50,250 nt of DNA from Rhizorhabdus histidinilytica (GTDB lineage: Bacteria; Pseudomonadota; Alphaproteobacteria; Sphingomonadales; Sphingomonadaceae): assembly GCF_900167915.1 (NCBI RefSeq), contig NZ_FUYM01000019.1, positions 1 to 50,250 of the forward strand. The letters are read 5' to 3'. This document shows positions 41,202 to 47,750 of the stretch, in pieces. How positions within the stretch are numbered: the stretch's first letter is position 1; the number at the start of each line of letters is the position of its first letter. The translations under genes were made by a program, and so were the position numbers. The notes below the pieces were generated by a model that was not told where the DNA came from, made no database searches, and worked only from the letters and a program-made list of their open reading frames with translations.

Positions 41202-42035
41202 ATGGTAACGGCCGTGGCGATGCTTTATCCACGGCCGATGGAAATCGATATCCCGAAGGTCCGGATAGCGTCGGTCGAGGACATCCGTCCGGCGGCGATC
41301 CACTTTCGGGATAAGGTCCGCGAACTCGTCGGGCTGAGGATCGCCGCCACCGACAATATCGCGGCGCGCCTGCCGATGCGCGATGCCGAGGGCGAGTTGC
41401 TCGCCACCACCGTGTTCGGATGGAGCGAGGAAGCCGATTGCTGGTGGGCCGACCCCCGCTTCGCGCTCCGCACGCCGCTCGCGGAAGCATGCCGGATCGA
41501 AAGCCAGCCCTTCTGGGCCAATCGCGACGGCGCCTGGGACCTGGCGGGCCGCCGCATCCTCGAAGGCTTCGACTTCTCCTATTTCGGGAAGACCATCTCC
41601 CACGCCGCGAGCATCGTCGTCCCGGTGCACCTGCCGTTCAGCAGGATCGGCCTGGCCGCCTTCTCCCGCATCGACGACCGCCGCGCCGACCTGTCGGAGG
41701 AATTGCGCCTCCATGGGCCGGCGCTCTACCTGATGAGCCATTTCTTCATCGGGGATTATGCCAGGCTCGCGCTCACCGCGAAGAAGTGGCTGCCCGATCC
41801 CGTCGCCCTGACCCAGCTCGAAGTCGCCTGCCTGCGCTGGATATCGCGCGGCAAGACCGACGACGAGGTGGCGATCATCATGGGCCGCGCCCGCCCCACC
41901 ATTCGCTTCCACCTCCAGAACGCATCGCTGAAGCTCGGTGCGGTCAACCGCACCCAGGCGGTGTTCCGGGCGGCCCAGCTCGGATTCCTGACAGCGCCGA
42001 CCGGATCGCAGGTGGGGGAATGGTCCGCCGGCTGA
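41202..42035 (+). CDS. LuxR-family transcriptional regulator
   Basis: About 277 aa. The C-terminal 65 residues are a LuxR/GerE helix-turn-helix: LTQLEVACLRWISRGKTDDEVAIIMGRARPTIRFHLQNASLKLGAVNRTQAVFRA. The N-terminal part (residues about 25-190, VGLRIAATDNIAARLPM, CWWADPRFALRTPLAEACRIESQPFW) resembles the autoinducer-binding (GAF-like) domain of LuxR regulators, but no luxI-type synthase is visible, so it may be a solo that senses a pathway metabolite. Start codons at 41202, 41220 or 41238 are possible; GGGAGG lies close to the first. It is divergent from the acyl-CoA dehydrogenase operon and probably controls it. Confidence 0.83.
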   Translation: MVTAVAMLYPRPMEIDIPKVRIASVEDIRPAAIHFRDKVRELVGLRIAATDNIAARLPMRDAEGELLATTVFGWSEEADCWWADPRFALRTPLAEACRIESQPFWANRDGAWDLAGRRILEGFDFSYFGKTISHAASIVVPVHLPFSRIGLAAFSRIDDRRADLSEELRLHGPALYLMSHFFIGDYARLALTAKKWLPDPVALTQLEVACLRWISRGKTDDEVAIIMGRARPTIRFHLQNASLKLGAVNRTQAVFRAAQLGFLTAPTGSQVGEWSAG

Positions 42036-42209
42036 AAACGCCGGGCGCATATCCTTGCGAGCCTTGAAAATACCGCCGCCACGTCGCCTGGCACGACAAC
42101 ATGTTGCGCTATGACCCGACGCTGCTACCGGGCGTCCAGCACATCAATCCGGCGATCGGCCGGTCGATCACGAGGCCGATCGGTCGAGACCGGGACGAAA
42201 GGGACAAGG

Positions 42210-43577
42210 GTGGACATATCATCGCCGAACGGCGCTCGGCGGCGCGAGGAAGGCCTCGAACGCGGCCTGACCCGGCGCCAGCTCACCATGATCGGCATCG
42301 GCGGCGCGATCGGCACCGGGCTGTTCATGGGCAGCGGGCTGGCGATCGGCTATGCCGGGCCGGGCGTGTTGCTGAGCTATTTGCTGGCGGCGGTGATCTC
42401 GCTCGCGGTGATGTTCAGCCTGGCCGAGATGGCGGTGCTCAACCCGACGGCGGGATCGTTCGGCACCCATGCCGAACTCTACATCTCGCCCCTCGCCGGC
42501 TGGATCGCGCGCTGGACCTATTGGGCGGAGATGGTGATCCTGATCGGCAGCGAAGCGGTCGCGGTCGGCCATTATCTCAGCTTCTGGGTGCCGGCATTGC
42601 CGGTGTGGCTGTCGATCCTGCTGTCCGGCGGCGGCATCCTGTTCGTCAACATGCGCGCGGTGGGCAGCTTCGGCACGGTCGAATACTGGCTGTCGGCGAT
42701 CAAGGTGGCGGCGATCCTCGCCTTCATCCTGCTCGGCCTCGGCATGGTGCTGGGCGTCGGCACGCCGGCGATCGGCCTGTCCAACTATATGGTCGACGGC
42801 GGCCCGCTGCCGTTCGGCCTGAAGGGCGTGTGGATGGGCGCGATGATCGCGATCTTCTCCTTCTTCGGGATCGAGATGATCGCCGTCGCCGCCGGCGAGG
42901 CCGATGATCCCGGCACGGCGGTGCCGCGCGCGATGCGCACCCTGCTCGTCCGGCTGTGCCTGTTCTACCTGCTGTCGATCGCGATCATCCTCGCCATCGT
43001 GCCCTGGTCGAGCAGCGGCGCGGCGGTCGTCGACCAGAGCCCGTTCGTCAAGGTGTTCGCCGGCTTCGGCATCGTCGGGGCGGCGAGCGTGATGAACTTC
43101 GTCGTGCTGTGCGCCGCCCTGTCGGCGATGAACAGCAGCCTCTACATGGCCAGCCGCATGCTGTTCTCGCTGGCCCGCGCCGGCGATGCGCCCGCGTCGT
43201 TCGGCGTGCTGAACGGAGCGGCGGTGCCCGCCCGCGCCGCGCTCGCATCCGGGCTCGGCATCCTCATCGCCGCCGCCGTCGCGCTGCTCAGCCCGCGCGC
43301 CTTCGAATATATGCTCGGCATCGCGCTGTTCGGCGGGCTGTTCACCTGGATGCTCATCCTGGTGACCCATTTCCGCTTCCGCCGCCGCGTCGGGACGGAG
43401 GGGCTGGCCTATCGCGCGCCTTTCTTCCCAATACCGCAATGCATCGGCCTCGCCGGGCTGCTGGCGATCGTCGCGGCGATGCTGTTCAGCGGCGGAATAT
43501 GGCGGATATCGGTCGCGATCGGCGTGCCGTGGCTGCTGCTCGTCGCGTTGATCTTCCTGCTGCGCAAGGCGCGGTGA
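42210..43577 (+). CDS. Amino acid permease (APC superfamily)
   Basis: Predicted 455 aa from GTG 42210 (MDISSPNGARRREEGLERGL). It has about twelve hydrophobic segments. The first helix carries the family signature LTRRQLTMIGIGGAIGTGLFMGSG, with the GIGGAIGTGLF unwound-helix motif that binds the amino-acid carboxylate. FSLAEMAVLNPTAGSFGTHAELY and ALSAMNSSLYMASRMLFSLA are also typical. It resembles the GABA/aromatic/cationic permease group of amino acid-polyamine-organocation transporters. The substrate is not evident. It lies 175 bp after the LuxR gene and converges on the pseudoazurin gene, so it is probably independent of the island. Confidence 0.9.
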   Translation: MDISSPNGARRREEGLERGLTRRQLTMIGIGGAIGTGLFMGSGLAIGYAGPGVLLSYLLAAVISLAVMFSLAEMAVLNPTAGSFGTHAELYISPLAGWIARWTYWAEMVILIGSEAVAVGHYLSFWVPALPVWLSILLSGGGILFVNMRAVGSFGTVEYWLSAIKVAAILAFILLGLGMVLGVGTPAIGLSNYMVDGGPLPFGLKGVWMGAMIAIFSFFGIEMIAVAAGEADDPGTAVPRAMRTLLVRLCLFYLLSIAIILAIVPWSSSGAAVVDQSPFVKVFAGFGIVGAASVMNFVVLCAALSAMNSSLYMASRMLFSLARAGDAPASFGVLNGAAVPARAALASGLGILIAAAVALLSPRAFEYMLGIALFGGLFTWMLILVTHFRFRRRVGTEGLAYRAPFFPIPQCIGLAGLLAIVAAMLFSGGIWRISVAIGVPWLLLVALIFLLRKAR

Positions 43578-43589
43578 CGCGCCGCCGCC

Positions 43590-44033
43590 TCAGCGGACCT
43601 TGGCCAGCAGCGCCGTCATCCGCTTGGCGGCCAACGGCGGCAGCTTGACCGCCTTCGCCGCCGCGACGTCGGCGGCGGCGGGCTGGCCGACCTGGACCAG
43701 CGCGACCATGCCCATCGAATAATGCGGCATGCACTTGATGCCGTAGAGGCCGGGCGCGCTCACCGTCATCGCGACCTCCTTGTTCAACGCGCCCTTCATC
43801 GGGGCCGCGCCCGTGGGGAGCATCGCCGGCAGCGTCTCGGCATTATGGCTGGGATCGGTGGGCTTGAAGACGATCCGGTCGCCGACCTTCGCCTTGACGA
43901 AGGCGGGTTCGAACACCATCGCGCCGTCCTTGCCCATATTCTTCATGTGGACGACGATGTCCTTGGCATAAGCCGGCGGCGGCGCGGCCAGCAGGGCGAT
44001 CGCGGCGATCGAGATGGGGGCGAAGCGGACCAT
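43590..44033 (-). CDS. Pseudoazurin (periplasmic blue-copper protein)
   Basis: Predicted 147 aa with a signal peptide (MVRFAPISIAAIALLAAPPPAYA). The copper ligands are all present: His63 in PTDPSHNAETL, and Cys101, His104 and Met109 in IKCMPHYSMGMVALVQVG. These match the C-x-x-H-x-x-x-x-M loop of pseudoazurin. The start follows GAGAGGAG. It should carry single electrons in the periplasm. Next to the CXXCW-type, SoxYZ-like and metallohydrolase genes it fits as electron acceptor of a PQQ-dependent dehydrogenase. It lies 81 bp downstream of the CXXCW-type gene and may be cotranscribed with it. Confidence 0.93.
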   Translation of the reverse strand: MVRFAPISIAAIALLAAPPPAYAKDIVVHMKNMGKDGAMVFEPAFVKAKVGDRIVFKPTDPSHNAETLPAMLPTGAAPMKGALNKEVAMTVSAPGLYGIKCMPHYSMGMVALVQVGQPAAADVAAAKAVKLPPLAAKRMTALLAKVR

Positions 44034-44114
44034 GCGAACTCCTCTCTGTTCGCCTGCCGTCATAGCGCCCTGTCCGCCGCGCAAAATTGACCTTTGGTCC
44101 TACCAGGTCCTGCG

Positions 44115-44663
44115 TCAGGGTTCGGGCCGGGCGGGCGCGAGCGGGAGATCGAGGTCGCGCCAGCCGTCGCTCCCCTCCGCCAGCCACCAGATGTTGCTAT
44201 AGCCCAGCGTCCGCAGCCGTTTCGCCGCGTTCCAGCTCATCCAGCAATCGGCCAGGCAGAAGACGACGATCATCCGGTCGCGCCGCTTCGCCGTCAGCCG
44301 GGCCATCCCCCGTTCGAACCAGTCGCCGATCCCCGGCGCCAGTACGCCGCGCCCGGCCTCGGGATACCAGTGCGCGCCGGGGATGCTGTCGTGCGGCTGC
44401 GCCAGGCGCCACTGCCCGCCCGCGTCGCGCACCGCCCCTTGGGCCGGGGTCACGTCGACGAACAGCGCGTCGACATCCGGGCGGAGCCGCGCCGCGGCCG
44501 GCGGGGCGATGCGGGGAGTGCCTGCGGGCGGACGATCGACCGGCGCGCGATAATGGGCGATGCGATAGCCGGCGGCGTCGAACAACGCGTCCTGCGCCAT
44601 GACCGGCGGCGCCCCGGCCAGCAGGCCTGCCAGCAACACCCCGATCATCCCCCTGCCTGCCAT
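44115..44663 (-). CDS. PQQ-dependent catabolism-associated CXXCW-type protein (rhodanese-like)
   Basis: Predicted 182 aa with a signal peptide (MAGRGMIGVLLAGLLAGAPPVMAQ). The rhodanese-like core contains DALFVDVTPAQGAV, SIPGAHWYPEAGRG and the motif VVFCLADCWMSWNAAKRL, with Cys136 and Cys140 followed by Trp141. This region is the hallmark of the periplasmic family regularly found beside quinoprotein alcohol dehydrogenases. In the sequence the two cysteines are separated by three residues, not two. The family has no settled reaction. It is divergent, across about 75 bp, from the SoxYZ-like gene, and pseudoazurin follows on the same strand. Confidence 0.87.
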   Translation of the reverse strand: MAGRGMIGVLLAGLLAGAPPVMAQDALFDAAGYRIAHYRAPVDRPPAGTPRIAPPAAARLRPDVDALFVDVTPAQGAVRDAGGQWRLAQPHDSIPGAHWYPEAGRGVLAPGIGDWFERGMARLTAKRRDRMIVVFCLADCWMSWNAAKRLRTLGYSNIWWLAEGSDGWRDLDLPLAPARPEP

Positions 44664-44738
44664 GGTCGCGTCCGATCTCGTCTGAAGGTCCAATGGTAGC
44701 CCGTCCTCGCTCCCGCTACCATTGCACCAAGGGAGAGG

Positions 44739-45539
44739 ATGAGCGTGAAGCTGATGATCCGCGCCGGCCTGGCGCTGTTGCTGGCGACGAGCGGTCTGCC
44801 CGCCTCGGCACGGGCCTATCCGACCGATCCGCTCGGCTCGCCGATGTGGCAGGCGCATGCCCGCACCTTGTTCGGCGACGATCCGGTCCGCTTCGATCCG
44901 CGCGTCCGCGTCGCCTTCCCCGCGATCGCGGAGAACCAGCGAGTCTTCCCGGTCGCGGTCGACGCGCGGGGCATCGGCGGCGTGGTCCGGATCATCCTGT
45001 TCGCCGATCTCAACCCGATCCCGGTCGCGATCGACTATCGCCCGCAGGCGGCCGAGCCCTATCTCGCGACGCGGATCAAGCTCGACCAGCGGACGCCGGT
45101 GCGCGCGGCGGTGCAGCTCGCCGACGGGCAATGGCTGGTGTCGGGCCGCTGGATCGACGCGGCGGGCGGCGGCTGCTCGGCCCCGCCGGTCAGCCGGGTC
45201 AAGGGCGACTGGGCCCAGCATCTCGGCGAGATGCGCGGCGAGGCCTGGCCGACCGGCCCCGGCGCGAGCCGGCTGCGCGTCACCTTCCGCCATCCGATGG
45301 ACACCGGCCTGGTCGACAACATCCCGACCTATCATCTCGAGGCGCTGACGGTGAAGAGCGGCGGCGGGCGCGTGCTGGGCAGCATGGAGATCTGGGCGTC
45401 GGTGGCCGAGGATCCGGCGATCACGCTGCTGCCCAAGGCGGGCGCGGGCGAGCCGTTGCGTATCGAGGCGCGCGACACCAACGGCCGCGACTATCGCGCC
45501 GCGGTGACGGTGGCGAAACAGTCGGCGCCCGCGCGATGA
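44739..45539 (+). CDS. Quinoprotein dehydrogenase-associated SoxYZ-like carrier
   Basis: About 266 aa with an N-terminal signal segment (LMIRAGLALLLATSGLPASARA). The N-terminal half is SoxY-like and ends in AAGGGCSAPPVSRVKG, whose Cys146 stands in the glycine-rich swinging-arm context of SoxY; the C-terminal half is SoxZ-like (RVTFRHPMDTGLVDNIPTYHLEALTVKSGG, ASVAEDPAITL). Such fused carriers accompany quinoprotein dehydrogenases, with a likely thiol-carrier role. ATG 44739 sits directly against GGAGAGG; GTG 44745 or ATG 44754 would have better spacing. The stop overlaps the start of the metallohydrolase gene by 4 bp. Confidence 0.9.
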   Translation: MSVKLMIRAGLALLLATSGLPASARAYPTDPLGSPMWQAHARTLFGDDPVRFDPRVRVAFPAIAENQRVFPVAVDARGIGGVVRIILFADLNPIPVAIDYRPQAAEPYLATRIKLDQRTPVRAAVQLADGQWLVSGRWIDAAGGGCSAPPVSRVKGDWAQHLGEMRGEAWPTGPGASRLRVTFRHPMDTGLVDNIPTYHLEALTVKSGGGRVLGSMEIWASVAEDPAITLLPKAGAGEPLRIEARDTNGRDYRAAVTVAKQSAPAR

Positions 45540-46489
45540 GGATCGACCGGCGCACCCTGCTCGGCGGTTTCGCGGCCTGCTTCGCCCTCCCGGCGATCGC
45601 CGCACCGCCTGACTATCGGATCGATCCGGTCGCGGTCGCCGACGGCATCTGGATGATCCATGGCGCCGACGCACCGATCGAGCCCGGTAATGGCGGCGCG
45701 ATCGCCAATATCGCCATCATCGATACGCCCGCCGGCACGGTGCTGTGCGATTCCGGCCCCTCGCTGCGCTATGGCCGCGCGCTCCGGATGGTGGCGGAGA
45801 AGCTGACCGGCAAGCCTGTCGCACGGGTCTACGTCACCCATCTCCACCCCGACCATGGCATGGGCATCGCCGCCTTCGATCCCGCGATCGTCGCGGCGCT
45901 GCCCGGCACGATCGACGACATGCGTCGCGACGGGCGGGGCTTTTCCGATGCGATGTACCGGATGCTCAACGACTGGATGCGCGGAACCGAACTGGTCCTG
46001 CCCGGCCAGCCGATCATCAGCGATGTGGAGGATTTCGGCGGGCGGCGCCTGCGACTGATCGCGCTGTCGGGGCACAGCGCAGCCGACCTCGCCCTGGTCG
46101 ACGAGCGCACCGGCCTGCTGGTTGGCGGCGACCTGCTTTTCCACGACCGCGCGCCGAGCACCCCGACCGCCGACCTTTCCGCCTGGCGAGCCAGCCTCGA
46201 CCGGCTCGCGGCGCTCGACCACAAGGCGACGATCCCCGGCCATGGTCCATTCGATCCATCCGGCCGGGAGGCGATCGCCCAGACCCGCGACTGGCTTGAC
46301 TGGCTGGAGGCGACGCTGACAGAGGCGGTCCGATCGGGCCTCGACATGGTCGAGGCCGGCGACCTCCCCATCCCCGACCGCTTCGCGACGATGGCGGCAG
46401 CGCGCTACGAGCTGCAGCGAAGCGTCTCGCACCTCTATCCGGGAATCGAGGCCAGGCTGCTGCCGCGGATCGACGAGCCCGCCGACTGA
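45536..46489 (+). CDS. Quinoprotein relay zinc metallohydrolase (MBL fold)
   Basis: Predicted 317 aa. The N-terminus MRIDRRTLLGGFAACFALPAIAA is a Tat-like signal (RR-T-L) that places it in the periplasm. The metallo-beta-lactamase motif is THLHPDHGMG (His102, His104, Asp106, His107), with further ligands in LSGHSAADLALVDE and GDLLFHDR, and IPGHGP. MBL-fold proteins of this kind recur in PQQ-dehydrogenase gene sets. The ATG overlaps the SoxYZ-like stop (ATGA), so the two are cotranslated. The substrate is unknown; hydrolysis of a thioester or glutathione-type adduct passed by the carrier is a guess. Confidence 0.88.
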   Translation: MRIDRRTLLGGFAACFALPAIAAPPDYRIDPVAVADGIWMIHGADAPIEPGNGGAIANIAIIDTPAGTVLCDSGPSLRYGRALRMVAEKLTGKPVARVYVTHLHPDHGMGIAAFDPAIVAALPGTIDDMRRDGRGFSDAMYRMLNDWMRGTELVLPGQPIISDVEDFGGRRLRLIALSGHSAADLALVDERTGLLVGGDLLFHDRAPSTPTADLSAWRASLDRLAALDHKATIPGHGPFDPSGREAIAQTRDWLDWLEATLTEAVRSGLDMVEAGDLPIPDRFATMAAARYELQRSVSHLYPGIEARLLPRIDEPAD

Positions 46490-46606
46490 GGCGGGGGGGC
46501 CTGCGAAACGACCGATCGCGGTCTTTTGCCGGAACAGTGCAACTCGGCACGGCTTTCGGCGTTTGTGCGCGCGATAGGGGATCGCGATGCAGAAAGGATA
46601 CCAGAA

Positions 46607-47713
46607 ATGGTACAGCTCAAAGGCGGCACGGATGCCGCGATCCGGATGGACCAGCTTAGCCTGGCCGATCTCTTCTCCGGCAGTTTCCACGATGCGGACG
46701 GCACCTCGTTCAGCGTGACCGGCTCGGGCGGCGTGGTCACCGATTTCGACGGAAACGGCTTCACCTATAACGGCTCGGGCGCGCCGACGGCGGGCACCGT
46801 GCGCGATATCGACTACAGCATCAACGGAGACTTGAACCTCAGCATCAACGGCCTTCAGAGCGATGCCGCCCAACTCTATGCCGACGCGACGTCGGGTCAT
46901 GGGGAAGAAGCGCTGGCTCAGCTCTTCTCGGGCCATGACAATATGCGGGGCACCGCGTTCGATGACGTGCTCGACGGCGGTGCGGGCAACGACAATGTCT
47001 TCGGCGGCGGCGGTGCCGATACGCTCCATGGTGGCAGCGGCAACGACCATGTCTTCGGCTTCTCCGGTTCCGGTGGGGACGACGGCGCGGACGACCTCTT
47101 TGGTGACGAAGGAAACGACTATCTCCAGGGCAATCGGGGCGACGACCTGATCGACGGCGGCACCGGATCTGATCGTATCAACGGCGGCGCCGACAACGAC
47201 ACGATCATCGGCGGCGAAGGCAACGACACCGTCAATGGCAATCGCGGCAACGACAGCATCGACGGAGGCACCGGCAACGATGTGCTGCGCGGCGGCCAGG
47301 GCAATGATTCCATCTCCGGCGGCGAAGGCAACGACGTCATCCGCGGCGATCTGGGCAGCGATACGCTGTCGGGCGGCGCGGACGCCGACTATTTCGTCTT
47401 CGAACGGGGATCGTCGCTGTCGGGCACGGGGCAGTTCGACACAATCTCCGACTTCGAAGAGGGCGTCGATCATATCCAGATCGGCTATACGCCGACCGCG
47501 ATCCTGACCGGCGCGGCGCAATCCGACTATGCGGCGGCCTCGCTCTTCGCCCAGCAATTGTTCGACGGCCATGCGGGCAATGGCGAGGTGGCGTCGGTCG
47601 CCGTCGGCAGCGACACCTATCTCTTCTTCTCCGACGATGAAGGGAGCAATGCCAACTCGGCGATCCTGCTGAGCGGCGTGAGCGCCGATTCGATCACCGT
47701 CGCAGACTTCTGA
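46607..47713 (+). CDS. RTX (hemolysin-type) calcium-binding protein
   Basis: Predicted 368 aa, no N-terminal signal peptide. Residues about 115-265 hold a run of GGxGxDxux nonapeptides (for example GGAGNDNVF, GGGADTLHG, GGTGSDRIN, GGEGNDTVN, GGTGNDVLR, GGQGNDSIS, GGEGNDVIR), which fold as calcium-filled beta rolls. The end reads ADYFVFERGSSLSGTGQFDTISDFEEG, the usual type I secretion tail. No type I transporter is in the window. The first 110 residues (LSLADLFSGSFHDADGTSF) have no recognised enzymatic motif, so this is more likely a structural or surface protein than a protease. AGAAAGGA precedes the ATG. A strong hairpin follows the stop. Confidence 0.9.
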   Translation: MVQLKGGTDAAIRMDQLSLADLFSGSFHDADGTSFSVTGSGGVVTDFDGNGFTYNGSGAPTAGTVRDIDYSINGDLNLSINGLQSDAAQLYADATSGHGEEALAQLFSGHDNMRGTAFDDVLDGGAGNDNVFGGGGADTLHGGSGNDHVFGFSGSGGDDGADDLFGDEGNDYLQGNRGDDLIDGGTGSDRINGGADNDTIIGGEGNDTVNGNRGNDSIDGGTGNDVLRGGQGNDSISGGEGNDVIRGDLGSDTLSGGADADYFVFERGSSLSGTGQFDTISDFEEGVDHIQIGYTPTAILTGAAQSDYAAASLFAQQLFDGHAGNGEVASVAVGSDTYLFFSDDEGSNANSAILLSGVSADSITVADF

Positions 47714-47716
47714 CTC

Positions 47717-47750
47717 GTTGTAGAGGCGGGCTTCGGCCCGCCTCTACAAC
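47717..47750. terminator. Perfect 15-bp hairpin shared by convergent genes
   Basis: GTTGTAGAGGCGGGC and GCCCGCCTCTACAAC pair perfectly over a 4-nt TTCG loop, an unusually stable stem. It starts three bases after the RTX gene stop. The TonB receptor stop TAG (47744-47746, minus strand) lies inside the right arm, so the last codons of the receptor form part of the stem. It probably ends both transcripts, although no T run follows. Confidence 0.75.

Noticed and set aside
39139-41490. A 783-codon frame extending the enoyl-CoA hydratase upstream
   Set aside because: The upstream 530 codons overlap the acyl-CoA dehydrogenase gene on the same strand in another frame and are not crotonase-like. The ATG at 39897 gives a normal 252-aa hydratase.
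42097-42106. Palindrome CAACATGTTG before the amino acid permease
   Set aside because: Ten-bp palindromes are expected by chance in 50 kb and nothing else supports a site.
45491-47572. A 693-codon open frame on the minus strand
   Set aside because: It is the complement of the RTX and metallohydrolase genes; its Val/Ala/Asp repeats simply mirror the RTX nonapeptides.
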